Part shown: positions 9,101 to 16,483 of the stretch, in pieces
How positions within the stretch are numbered: position 1 is the first letter of the stretch
How the letters are laid out: each line of letters begins with the position of its first letter
From: Silvibacterium dinghuense
Lineage (GTDB): Bacteria > Acidobacteriota > Terriglobia > Terriglobales > Acidobacteriaceae
DNA: 64,000 nucleotides
Direction of reading: 5' to 3'
Assembly: GCF_004123295.1 (NCBI RefSeq)
Contig: NZ_SDMK01000001.1
Span: 558,001-622,000 of the forward strand
Made by a program: the position numbers and the translations under genes
The notes under the pieces: generated by a model
The model's input: the letters and a program-made list of their open reading frames with translations, nothing else
The model's database searches: none
What the model was told of the DNA's origin: nothing

Positions 9101-9861
9101 CCATGAAATTTGTTCGTGCCGGCCTTGGTGACCATGCTCACCTGCGCGCCGGAAGAACGCCCCGAATCAGCATTTGCACCACCAGTTGTTACGCGGAACT
9201 CTTCGACAGAATCCTGTGTTTCACGCAGCACGCCCTGAAAGGCAAATCCGCTCACCTGGTCGTTATTATCGAGGCCATCGAGCGTGATGTTTCCCTGGTC
9301 CGAACGGCCACCATTGACCGAGCCGCTTCGACTATCGGTCGTCAGCGAGTTGCTCGCGGTGGGCCCCAGGTAAAGCACGCCCGGTTGCAGTGAAAGGAGA
9401 TCCGGCACATTGCGCGTTTCGCTGGGCAGCGCCTGGATGGTGGCGTTGTTCATCGAGTTGCCGATGGAGGCATCGCTGGTGTTCAGCGTCTGCGCCTCGC
9501 CGCTCACGTTCACCACCACGTTCGAGGACTGCACAGTCACGGCGAAGTTGATCGTGGCAGGCTGATTCACCAGCAACTCCGCAGACTTTGTCTGGTTGCC
9601 GAAGCCAGCCGCGGCCACGGTGATCGTGTATTTCGCCGGAGGCAACTGCTGCAGCTGATACTCACCCGCACCATTCGACGTGGCCGAAGCGGTGAACCCG
9701 GTGGAGGAGTTACTCAGGGTAATCGTGGCGCCAGGAACTACGGCACCGCTGGGGTCCTTCACCACGCCGCGAAGCGAGGTGGTTGCATTCTGAGCAAAGG
9801 CGCCAACCACTCCGAAAAGCACAAGCGCAACCTGCAATAAGCACAAACAGCGTCTGGTCAC
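6163..9861 (-). CDS. TonB-dependent receptor, Oar-like, with carboxypeptidase-regulatory-like domain
   Basis: A 1232-residue outer-membrane receptor. The signal peptide is residues 1-23 (LLQVALVLFGVVGAFA, cut before Gln). A CarboxypepD_reg-like Ig-fold domain follows at about 28-105 (SLRGVVKDPSGAVVPGATITL). The plug domain (about 120-250) contains SVNGGRSDQGNITLDGLDN, and the rest is the large beta barrel, ending in the C-terminal Phe of outer-membrane barrels (FSLRYDF). This architecture is typical of Oar/SusC-like receptors abundant in Acidobacteriota. I chose the GTG at 9861 because it puts the signal peptide at the N-terminus after a GGAGG; the longest frame would add 55 non-signal-like residues. 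Downstream of the hexuronate operon on the same strand, it may import pectin-derived oligogalacturonides, but no substrate residue proves this. Confidence 0.9.
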   Translation of the reverse strand: MTRRCLCLLQVALVLFGVVGAFAQNATTSLRGVVKDPSGAVVPGATITLSNSSTGFTASATSNGAGEYQLQQLPPAKYTITVAAAGFGNQTKSAELLVNQPATINFAVTVQSSNVVVNVSGEAQTLNTSDASIGNSMNNATIQALPSETRNVPDLLSLQPGVLYLGPTASNSLTTDSRSGSVNGGRSDQGNITLDGLDNNDQVSGFAFQGVLRETQDSVEEFRVTTGGANADSGRSSGAQVSMVTKAGTNKFHGAAYEYYRPTNTVANDWFNKQAELSSGEPNVPGKLLRNIFGADLGGPVLKDKLFFFGNYEGERIAENAQVTQTDPTSSYQQGLLTYVSNGSAVTLTSAQVATLDAACTVNSVCPWGPGPDPYALKYLQSMPAANGFTEGDGYNSGSYTFSSPNPVSLNTMIAKIDFTPGQRHRVFVRGNLQKDTTDGTEQFPGQGASSVLVQNNKGIAAGDTWTISPSIVNDLRYAYVRQGYGNLGVGEEDYVDFRFLATPTAETRSTITSTPVNSIVDTLSWSKGKHNIQLGGTWRLVHQNFSTDANSFNGGSTNPYWLGGSAPGVDSVDSGFQNSYGIAYANLLGTVPSVTNNYNYNLTSSTSGTLLSDGAFVDRHYKANEFEYYLQDSWQVTPRLMLTFGLRHTILQTPWETSGQEVAPTIDTHAWYQEREAEAQSGQIYEPNLVFVPTGPYYHRPGYWPKSKDNFAPRFALAYAPDAKTSIRLGAGIYYDHFGESLVNIFSQNGSFGVSSSITDPAATYGYETSPRFIGRNTIPFTNCTAPSTVAFPFTPPACPDAGFAITWGLDNRLKTPYSEAFNLSVQRQLPAGWTLETGYVGRLGRHLLSSLDLAEPVDYVDPQGAGDYFAAGSKLSHLVDVNGGNADATVPTIQYFEDVFPFMAGIDYPGESATQAIYTNEWAPYRANLGATTSLSDIDYYCIYTCPAGYQSKFWQPQFSSLYALSTIGMSYYNSGQVTLRHPMTHGLQADISYTYSRSIDMGSDAERNTEFSGNLSSRGSILNTWKPYLNRGVSDFDTTHLLTVDWVYEMPFGRGKLIGGNADTLTNIFIGGWQFSGIARATSGLPFSFYEPGFTTNWQQESYAVVTAPIKMRRHFDENGEPQFFDDPDAINNGVSTGSPMRLPYPGEAGERNNFRGDGYFDIDSGLNKAWKLADYGSLKFAWEVYNVTNTVRFDPQSIQTGLTGGSLGVASTLLSSPRRMQFSLRYDF

Positions 9862-10061
9862 AGAACCTCCACAGCAAAAGGTACAGATGGTCGCTCCCTG
9901 CTCCGGGCAAGGTCGCGAAGTCAGCTTGAATTCCAGCTTTGAAGCGGTGAGAAACGAGCCGGGCAGCGCTCGCAAGAGCTTCATTCTGTGACAGAGGAGT
10001 AACGAATGCAACAAAAAAGCGTACAAAAATGGACACTAGGGAAGGTTTTTTGCCGCACAAA

Positions 10062-10091
10062 GCGATAGGGCTGCCGAAGCAGCCCTATCGC
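10062..10091 (-). terminator. Terminator hairpin with UUCG tetraloop after the hexuronate operon
   Basis: A perfect 13-bp stem (10062-10074 with 10079-10091). Read on the minus strand its loop is TTCG closed by C-G, the very stable cUUCGg tetraloop. It lies 43 bases beyond the SDR stop codon. The following T-tract is weak (TTTGTG), so it may also act as a 3'-end stabiliser. Confidence 0.75.
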
Positions 10092-10133
10092 AGAAGAAAT
10101 ACTTATTGTCCGGATAACTCTTACTGATCGGCG

Positions 10134-10910
10134 CTACTGATTTACGCCGCTGGCGAGGAATCCGCCATCGACGACCAGCACCTGTCCGCTGACGAATGAG
10201 GCCGCATCGGACGAGAGATAGACGGCAGCGCCGACGACCTCTTCCGTTTTACCGAAGCGCCCCATCGGCGTGCGCATCAGCAGTTCCTTGCCGCGCGGCG
10301 TGTTATCGAGCAGGTCGGAGTTGAGCGCAGTGCGGAAGACACCCGGCGCGATGGCGTTGACCACCACACCCTTCTTCGACCACTCAACGGCCAGCGAACG
10401 GGTAAGCGAAGCGACCGCAGCCTTGCTGGCTGCATAAGCGGCAACCTCACTCAGCGCAACAAAGGTATTCAGCGAGGCGATGTTCACGATACGACCAGAT
10501 CCACGCTCGAGCATGTGGCGGCCGAAGATCTGGCAGGCACGCAGCGTACCTGTCAGGTTCGTGTCGACAATGGCCGTCCACTCAGTCTCGTCGAAGTCGA
10601 GGGTCGGAGCGCGCTTGATGCGCCCGGCGCAGTTAACGAGGATATCGACCTTTCCGAAGGCCGCGAGCGTTGCGTCCAGCAGCTTCTGCAGCGAGGCACG
10701 ATCGGCCACATCTGAGGGCTGACGCAGCGTCTTGCGTCCGCGCGCTTCAATCTCGGCGGCTGCTGCTTCCACCTGCTCGGCACGCCGCGCCGAAGCCACG
10801 ACATCGGCGCCGGCATCGGCGAGGCCCAGGCTGATCGCCAGGCCGAGGCCCGAGGTTCCGCCCACTACGACTGCGGTCTTGCCTTCCAGACTAAGAATGG
10901 AACTGCTCAT
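10134..10910 (-). CDS. SDR-family oxidoreductase of the hexuronate operon
   Basis: A 258-residue classical short-chain dehydrogenase. The cofactor motif is GGTSGLG (residues 17-23); NCAG lies at about 93-96, the catalytic Ser is near 146, and Tyr159/Lys163 form the YAASK motif. The C-terminal segment SGQVLVVDGGF is the usual family ending. Gluconate 5-dehydrogenase and KduD-type 2-deoxy-D-gluconate 3-dehydrogenases look like this. As the last gene of a hexuronate operon that contains no UxaB/UxuB reductase, it is a good candidate for reducing fructuronate or tagaturonate, or for a later keto-sugar-acid step. This is inference from context. Its ATG overlaps the uxaE stop by four bases (10907-10910), indicating translational coupling. 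Confidence 0.85.
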   Translation of the reverse strand: MSSSILSLEGKTAVVVGGTSGLGLAISLGLADAGADVVASARRAEQVEAAAAEIEARGRKTLRQPSDVADRASLQKLLDATLAAFGKVDILVNCAGRIKRAPTLDFDETEWTAIVDTNLTGTLRACQIFGRHMLERGSGRIVNIASLNTFVALSEVAAYAASKAAVASLTRSLAVEWSKKGVVVNAIAPGVFRTALNSDLLDNTPRGKELLMRTPMGRFGKTEEVVGAAVYLSSDAASFVSGQVLVVDGGFLASGVNQ

Positions 10911-12187
10911 GCCGTATGCTCCGATCCGCTCTTCTGCTTGCCGCCCAGAAATACAGGAACGATGTGCCGATCGAAGATATTCTCGGTCACGTTCTTCGCG
11001 ATGATCTCCTCGTTCGACTCGAGCAGATCGAGATACCGGCTTCCCTTCTTCGCCGCGATCTTGAAGCCGACGTGCAGAAGCTGGCGCAGATTGGGGTTGT
11101 AGTTCGGTGAGCTCTGATCGTGACGCAAAGCGGAGGTGAACTCATCCGAGCTCCAGCCGTTGACTACCTCGGGCGCAGGCAGGCCGTCGGGATGGATATC
11201 GATCACTGTGGCGTAGGGCACGCAAAGCTCTTCCCGATGCGCATAGGCATCAGCGTAAATCTGCTTCGCCAGCGCGAGGCCGTCGCCGCCTGCTTCGGCC
11301 AGGCCGATCAGCTCTTCGAGCCAGGTGGTGCCGGCGGTCTTCAAGTGCACACCGGTATCGAAGCGCTTCATGCAGCGATGAATTGCCGGATAGATGGAGA
11401 ACTTGTCGCTGCCTGAGTGCACGCTGAGCTTCAGGTTCTTCGGCAGGCCATACTGCGCAACCGCGTGACGGATCGCAGCCATGTCGAGCGCCATCTCGCG
11501 CTCGAACTGCTCTACATCTCCGACATATTCGACACCCTTGTTGAAGCGGCCACTGAACTTCGGCGCGATGGTCTGGATAGGAATTTTCTCATCGGCGACG
11601 GCCGCAAGGATGATGAGCAGTTCGAGCGGCGACTGCGCGGCATCGGTCTCGTCCATCGATATCTCGGGGATGAAATTGCCGGCCCCCTTCACGCTCTCGA
11701 TCTTGCGATAGACCTTGCCCGCTTCCTGCACGGCGAAGAGGAACTTTGCCGCGGTCGCTCGGAGCAACTCCGGAGTGATCTCGAAGCTCTCATCCACGCC
11801 CTCGAGCTTGATCTTGCCCAGAAGCTCACTGTGATGCGAGACGAAGGCATCGATGCTCGCCTGCTCGGCCGGCTTGCCGATGTAATCGGCCACATCGATG
11901 GTGTAGAAGTCGCAGGGAGCGAGGAAGCGGTCTACCGTGGCAATCGTGATGTGATCGGCATCGCAATGGTAGGGCTTCGTCCATCCCAATGCCTTCACCG
12001 CGGCGTCCACCGCAGCCCGCGTCTGTGAGGGCTCGGACCCAATAATCGTGTGCTCGCGATTTGACTTATTCCAGACAGGAATGACTTCCACGCCCGCCTT
12101 TGCCGCGAGAATGCAGGCCTGCAGCTGCGCCTTCGCTTGATGCGCGAACCGATCTCCGACGCCTACGGAATATTTACTCAGCTCCAC
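10907..12187 (-). CDS. uxaE: Tagaturonate epimerase (UxaE family)
   Basis: A 426-residue protein matching the UxaE family. These enzymes interconvert D-tagaturonate and D-fructuronate and so link galacturonate and glucuronate catabolism, as first described in Thermotoga. Recognisable conserved stretches are YHCDADHITIATVDRFL, IPEISMDETDAAQSPLELL, LSVHSGSDKFSIYP and TGVHLKTAGTTWLEEL. They place several His, Asp and Glu residues suited to metal-dependent epimerisation. The start is a GTG at 12187 after a purine-rich AAAGGGAAG site. It follows the LarA homologue by 18 bases and overlaps the SDR gene. With uxaC upstream, it would take the ketouronate on towards fructuronate. Confidence 0.87.
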   Translation of the reverse strand: MELSKYSVGVGDRFAHQAKAQLQACILAAKAGVEVIPVWNKSNREHTIIGSEPSQTRAAVDAAVKALGWTKPYHCDADHITIATVDRFLAPCDFYTIDVADYIGKPAEQASIDAFVSHHSELLGKIKLEGVDESFEITPELLRATAAKFLFAVQEAGKVYRKIESVKGAGNFIPEISMDETDAAQSPLELLIILAAVADEKIPIQTIAPKFSGRFNKGVEYVGDVEQFEREMALDMAAIRHAVAQYGLPKNLKLSVHSGSDKFSIYPAIHRCMKRFDTGVHLKTAGTTWLEELIGLAEAGGDGLALAKQIYADAYAHREELCVPYATVIDIHPDGLPAPEVVNGWSSDEFTSALRHDQSSPNYNPNLRQLLHVGFKIAAKKGSRYLDLLESNEEIIAKNVTENIFDRHIVPVFLGGKQKSGSEHTA

Positions 12188-12205
12188 TTCGCTTCCCTTT
12201 CCTGG

Positions 12206-13486
12206 TTACGATCCATTTGAAAAACGTCCCCGGTAGGCCCACAGACCGAGGCCGGGATTACTGATGTAGAAAATCTTTTCGCCATCGACGAGGTTGTAGC
12301 CGTCCTGCAGCTTCTCGGGGTCATAGCGTTTGGTCATCGTTGCGAGATCGCTGTATTGGAAGCCGACGCCTTCGATCTCCTCACGTGTGAGCTTGCCCGG
12401 GCACCAGGTGATGCGGAAGCGTCCTTCCGACGAACCATGGATGAGGTGTGCTGCCGCGCTCAGATCGCCGGCAAGATCGGCATGCTGCTCCACGGCCGCG
12501 AGCGTATTCGGCGTACCGCGATAGCCATACTTGCGGATCAGCTTATCGATGGTCGGGTCCTCACCGAACTCGCGCACGTTCGGCGCGAGGATGATCAGCT
12601 CGGCATCATCGGCCAGCGCCATGCGCGTGCGATAGACTGCCTTGTTGCCCAGCCACGTGCTGTGGAACTCGTGTGGTTCGAGATAGACGACGGCTTTCTG
12701 GATCGGCTCATCGAGCATCTCAAAGTTCACCTTGAGGCTGAGATCGGCTGCAAGGTGGAAGCACTCCACGTCATCGCCGACGAAAAGGCCGCGCAGCGCA
12801 AGCGCGCCGTCGGACTTGCGCCCGACGACCGTGAGCACATAGACGATGGGAATGTCTTTGAGGAAGTGATCGGCCCCGTAGTTCAGCACGGCGCGGACAG
12901 GATTATTCGCGCGCCCCATGATGCGCTCCATCCCGTAGACCGCGCCGAGATAATGGCTGCGATTGATGCCGTCCACGCCGCCTGCGCCGACAAGAATGTT
13001 CTTGTTGTAATTGGCCATGCCGATGACTTCATGCGGCACCACCTGTCCGATCGAGAGCACCAGATCGAAGCCGCCGCGCGAGATCAGCTTGTTGACCTGG
13101 GCCGGATACTCGTAGCGCAGCTTGCCTTCCGAGACTTCATAGATAAAGTCTTCAGGCACAATGCCCATGGTCTCGACGTCGGTGCGCCAGTTGTGCACGC
13201 GGAAGAACGAGTGCGGCACATCGCCGAACATACGTGTCAGCTGCTCGGGCGTCATGGCTGTATGCGTGCCAAGCGCAGGCAGGATCGCTTCCATCTGCGA
13301 GCCGTAGTACTGCCAGGCCATCTGTGTCAGCTCACCGGCGCGGGAGTGATAGCGGGTCAGGTCCGGCGGCACTGCTAGGACACGCTTGCGCACGCCCAGC
13401 TTCCCCAACGCTTCGAAGACCATCGAGCGGATCTGCTCCGGCGTAAAGTCACTCTCCGGCGTGCCTGTTGCAAGATAAAGACTCAT
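12206..13486 (-). CDS. larA-like: LarA-family nickel-pincer racemase/epimerase homologue
   Basis: A 426-residue DUF2088/LarA protein. The PPDLTR motif (Asp42, Arg45) matches the PDxTR substrate motif of lactate racemase. GTH at 72-74 is a plausible counterpart of His108. His151, Lys161 and His177 have exactly the spacing (10 and 16 residues) of His174, Lys184 and His200 of Lactobacillus LarA, which hold the nickel-pincer nucleotide. The cofactor-binding residues therefore look intact. LarA homologues are known to act on other 2-hydroxy acids, including D-gluconate. In this operon I infer a sugar-acid epimerase (perhaps a mannonate or altronate step) rather than lactate racemase. Its ATG overlaps the transporter stop by four bases (13483-13486). 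No larB, larC or larE is in the window. Confidence 0.85.
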   Translation of the reverse strand: MSLYLATGTPESDFTPEQIRSMVFEALGKLGVRKRVLAVPPDLTRYHSRAGELTQMAWQYYGSQMEAILPALGTHTAMTPEQLTRMFGDVPHSFFRVHNWRTDVETMGIVPEDFIYEVSEGKLRYEYPAQVNKLISRGGFDLVLSIGQVVPHEVIGMANYNKNILVGAGGVDGINRSHYLGAVYGMERIMGRANNPVRAVLNYGADHFLKDIPIVYVLTVVGRKSDGALALRGLFVGDDVECFHLAADLSLKVNFEMLDEPIQKAVVYLEPHEFHSTWLGNKAVYRTRMALADDAELIILAPNVREFGEDPTIDKLIRKYGYRGTPNTLAAVEQHADLAGDLSAAAHLIHGSSEGRFRITWCPGKLTREEIEGVGFQYSDLATMTKRYDPEKLQDGYNLVDGEKIFYISNPGLGLWAYRGRFSNGS

Positions 13487-14787
13487 ACTGCAAACTCCGC
13501 GCGGCGCAGCTTCGGCGCCAACAGGTTGATCACCACCAGCGCCAACAGATACACGCTGGATGCGATGACAAAGAGCACACTATAGTTCTGCGTTTTCTGG
13601 AGGACGTGTCCGGTGAAGTTGGCCAGCAGCACGCCGCCTACCGAGCCGGCCATGCCGCCGATGCCGACCACGGCACCAACCGCCTGACGCGGGAACATGT
13701 CCGATGCCGTCGTAAACAGGTTCGCCGACCAGCCCTGATGCGCTCCCGCCGCGATGCCCAGCAGCGCAATCGCTGCCCACTCCGAGTGCAGGCTGCCGAT
13801 GGTGAACACAGGAACAACCAGCAGTGCGCAGAAACCCATCGCTGCGAGGCGCGAGACCTCCGGCGAGAAGCCCAGCTTACGGAAAGGCGCAGGCAACCAT
13901 CCGCCGCCGATGCTGCCGATCGCAGACATGTTGTAGACGAGGATCAGCGGCAACCCCAGGTGCGAGAGGTCCAGATGGTACTTCGTACTGAAGTATGACG
14001 GCAGCCAGAAGAGATAAAACCACCAGATGGGATCGGTAAGAAACTTGCCGAGCGCGAAGGCCCATGTCTGCCGGTAGCCGAGCAGCCGCAGCCACGGCAC
14101 CGAAGGCCCCATCTGCTGCGCTGCTTCCTGATAGATATAGCGCAGCTCAGAACCGGTGAGCGTAGGGTGATCGGCGGGCTTGCGATAGTTTTTGAACCAC
14201 CACAGAATCCACAGCATGCTGAAGATTCCGGTGGCGAGGAAGGCGGCACGCCAACCGAAACGCAGCGTGATCCATGGGACTACCAGGGGCGCAAGAATCG
14301 CGCCTACATTCGCTCCGGAATTGAAGATGCCCGTGGCCAGAGAGCGCTCGCCCTGCGGAAACCACTCAGCCACCGTCTTGATGGCCGCGGGAAAATTGCC
14401 TGACTCGCCGAGACCGAGGCAGAATCGCGCAACACCGAACTCCATTGCGGAACTGGCCAGCGCGTGACCCATCGCCGAAAGGCTCCAGACGCCCATGACC
14501 AGCATGTAACCGATGCGCGTGCCGATCTTATCGACGATACGTCCGGCCAATATCAGTCCAAGCGCATAGGCCACCTGGAAGGCGTCCACGATATAGGCGT
14601 AATTGAGCTCGGTCAGTCCAATCTTTACCGCCAGTGTCGGCTTGAGCAGCGCGATCACCTGGCGATCCATGTAGTTGATCGACGTGGCGAAGAACAGCAT
14701 CGCGCAGATGGTCCATCGCACCCGTCCCCGGTTCGCCTCGCTGGCATCCGCCAGCGGATCTGCCGGAAGTTTATCGATCGAGCTCAT
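13483..14787 (-). CDS. MFS transporter, hexuronate (ExuT-like)
   Basis: A 434-residue major facilitator with about twelve membrane segments. The N-terminal motif INYMDRQVIALLKPTL and the central loop FKNYRKPADHP are typical of the anion:cation symporter branch (ExuT, GudP, phthalate permease family), which take up hexuronates and related sugar acids with protons. GARFCLGLGESGNFPAAIKTVAEWFP-like features (here VARFCLGLGESGNFPAAIKT) mark helices 4-5 of that family. It sits between uxaC and the LarA homologue in one operon, with a 22-base gap from uxaC, so galacturonate/glucuronate import is the natural role. Confidence 0.88.
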   Translation of the reverse strand: MSSIDKLPADPLADASEANRGRVRWTICAMLFFATSINYMDRQVIALLKPTLAVKIGLTELNYAYIVDAFQVAYALGLILAGRIVDKIGTRIGYMLVMGVWSLSAMGHALASSAMEFGVARFCLGLGESGNFPAAIKTVAEWFPQGERSLATGIFNSGANVGAILAPLVVPWITLRFGWRAAFLATGIFSMLWILWWFKNYRKPADHPTLTGSELRYIYQEAAQQMGPSVPWLRLLGYRQTWAFALGKFLTDPIWWFYLFWLPSYFSTKYHLDLSHLGLPLILVYNMSAIGSIGGGWLPAPFRKLGFSPEVSRLAAMGFCALLVVPVFTIGSLHSEWAAIALLGIAAGAHQGWSANLFTTASDMFPRQAVGAVVGIGGMAGSVGGVLLANFTGHVLQKTQNYSVLFVIASSVYLLALVVINLLAPKLRRAEFAV

Positions 14788-14809
14788 TCACACCTTCCCA
14801 TCGCACAGG

Positions 14810-16204
14810 TTAGAGGCGATATGCCTGCCGCACCAGGTTATAGGTGAGATCGCGCGCAACGGCAAAGGCCTCATCCTGATCCAGACGATGCTCGGCCACC
14901 AGCCGCGCAAGGTAGGCGCAATCCGTACGACGGGCGACATCGTGCCGCGCCGGAATCGACAGGAAGGCGCGCGTGTCGTCGTTGAAGCCCACCGTGTTGT
15001 AGAAGCCCGCGGTCTCGGTTGCCATCTCGCGGAAGCGCAACATGCCCTCCGGGCTGTCATGGAACCACCACGGCGGCCCCAGCCGCAGGCAGGGGTAATG
15101 CCCGGCAAGCGGCGCCAGTTCCCGGCTGTAGGTGGACTCGTCCAGCGTGAAGAGAATCATGCGGAATCCGGGCTCGTTGCCATAAAGACCGAGCAACGGC
15201 TTCAGCGCGTGCACGTAATCGGTGGCCATCGGAATATCTGCCCCGGTATCGCGGCCGTACTTCTCGAAGATCTTGCGGTTGTGATTGCGCGAGCTGCCTG
15301 GATGCAGCTGCATCACGAGACCATCTTCGACGCTCATACGCGCCATCTCGGTCAGCATCTGCGCGCGGAAGAGTTCCTGGCTGACCGCATCGGCATTCGG
15401 TCCGAGAATCTTTGCGAATAGCTCGGCCGCAGCCGCGGGCGAGAGATCAGCCGTCTGTGCCGTCGGATGACCGTGATCGGTGGCCGTCGCACCAAGCGCC
15501 TTGAAGCGGGCACGCGACTTCTCGAGCGCGCGGAGGTAGCCATTCCAGGTGCCGGTGTCCTCCCCAGTCAGCTCACCAAGCCGGCGGATGTTGTCATGGA
15601 AGCCGGCGAAATCCGGATCGACGACTGGATCGGGGCGGAAGGTCGGAATGATGCGGCCGCCCCATCCGGAATCACGGATGGCCTGATGATCGGCCAGCGA
15701 GTCCAGAGGCGAATCGGTGGTCGCCAGCACTTCAATGCGGAACTTCTCAAAAAGCGCACGGGGAAGGAATTCCGGAGAGCGCAGCTTCTCGTCGATCACG
15801 TCGTAATAGAAGTCCGCTGTCTGCTCGGAGAACCGCTCGGTCAGACCAAAGAGCTCCTGGAACTCATAATCGAGCCACATCCGCGTCGGCGTACCGCGAA
15901 ACAGATAGTAATGACGTGCAAAAATCCGCCACACTTCGCGGGGATTCTTGATCTCCGGCACCCCGATCTCCAGCGCATCGAGCGAAACGCCCTGGCTGTA
16001 AAGCATCCGGTAGACATAATGGTCCGGCTGTACGAAGAGCTTGGCCGGGTTCGGAAAAGGCTCGTTGTGCGCAAACCATCCCGCCTGGGTATGCCCGTGG
16101 GGGCTCACAATCGGCAGATCAACAATGCTGGCATACAATTCCCGCGCAATCCTGCGGGCGTGGGAATCGGAAGGAAAGAGACGATCCGGATGAATCAAAG
16201 CCAC
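14810..16204 (-). CDS. uxaC: Uronate isomerase
   Basis: A 464-residue member of the amidohydrolase-superfamily uronate isomerases, close to the family's usual length. The N-terminal metal motif is SPHGHTQ (His36, His38). Other family stretches are LDYEFQELFGL, TTDSPLDSLADH, MQLHPGSSRNHN, IPMATDYVHALKPLL and GFNDDTRAFLSIPARHD. It converts D-glucuronate to D-fructuronate and D-galacturonate to D-tagaturonate in the cytoplasm, the first step of the pathway encoded by this operon. The start is a GTG at 16204 preceded by GGGGAG at correct spacing. It is the promoter-proximal gene. Confidence 0.95.
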   Translation of the reverse strand: MALIHPDRLFPSDSHARRIARELYASIVDLPIVSPHGHTQAGWFAHNEPFPNPAKLFVQPDHYVYRMLYSQGVSLDALEIGVPEIKNPREVWRIFARHYYLFRGTPTRMWLDYEFQELFGLTERFSEQTADFYYDVIDEKLRSPEFLPRALFEKFRIEVLATTDSPLDSLADHQAIRDSGWGGRIIPTFRPDPVVDPDFAGFHDNIRRLGELTGEDTGTWNGYLRALEKSRARFKALGATATDHGHPTAQTADLSPAAAAELFAKILGPNADAVSQELFRAQMLTEMARMSVEDGLVMQLHPGSSRNHNRKIFEKYGRDTGADIPMATDYVHALKPLLGLYGNEPGFRMILFTLDESTYSRELAPLAGHYPCLRLGPPWWFHDSPEGMLRFREMATETAGFYNTVGFNDDTRAFLSIPARHDVARRTDCAYLARLVAEHRLDQDEAFAVARDLTYNLVRQAYRL

Positions 16205-16265
16205 GCTTGTACTCCCCTAGAGCGGTTCGACCAGTGCTGCTGGACAACACCATCCAGAGCCAACG

Positions 16266-16286
16266 AGGTCTGACCACCAAACTATA
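16266..16286 (-). promoter_or_regulatory. Hexuronate-operon promoter with GntR (FadR-type) operator
   Basis: On the minus strand a TATAGT -10-like hexamer (16286 down to 16281) is followed five bases later by TGGTCAGACCT (16276 down to 16266). That is nearly the TGGTCNGACCA palindrome bound by FadR-subfamily GntR repressors, the class that includes uronate regulators such as UxuR and ExuR. The placement, about 60 bases upstream of uxaC and at the expected transcription start, fits repression. No -35 is clear. No GntR gene lies in the window. Confidence 0.45.
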
Positions 16287-16483
16287 TCCGAAGAGGCTCG
16301 CACTCGGATAGCTGGCCGCAAAAAAATCATAGATGCCGATGAATCGTATGTGCCGGAGACTCTTCCCCAGACGGCGGCATTGTACGCCATGGCGCACGCG
16401 GCAGGGGAGGGCGGCGGACAGACAGGAAACGGCAACGCGCCGAGCGGGCGCATGAATCCGTGGGAAATCCTGGGATTTTCTGC

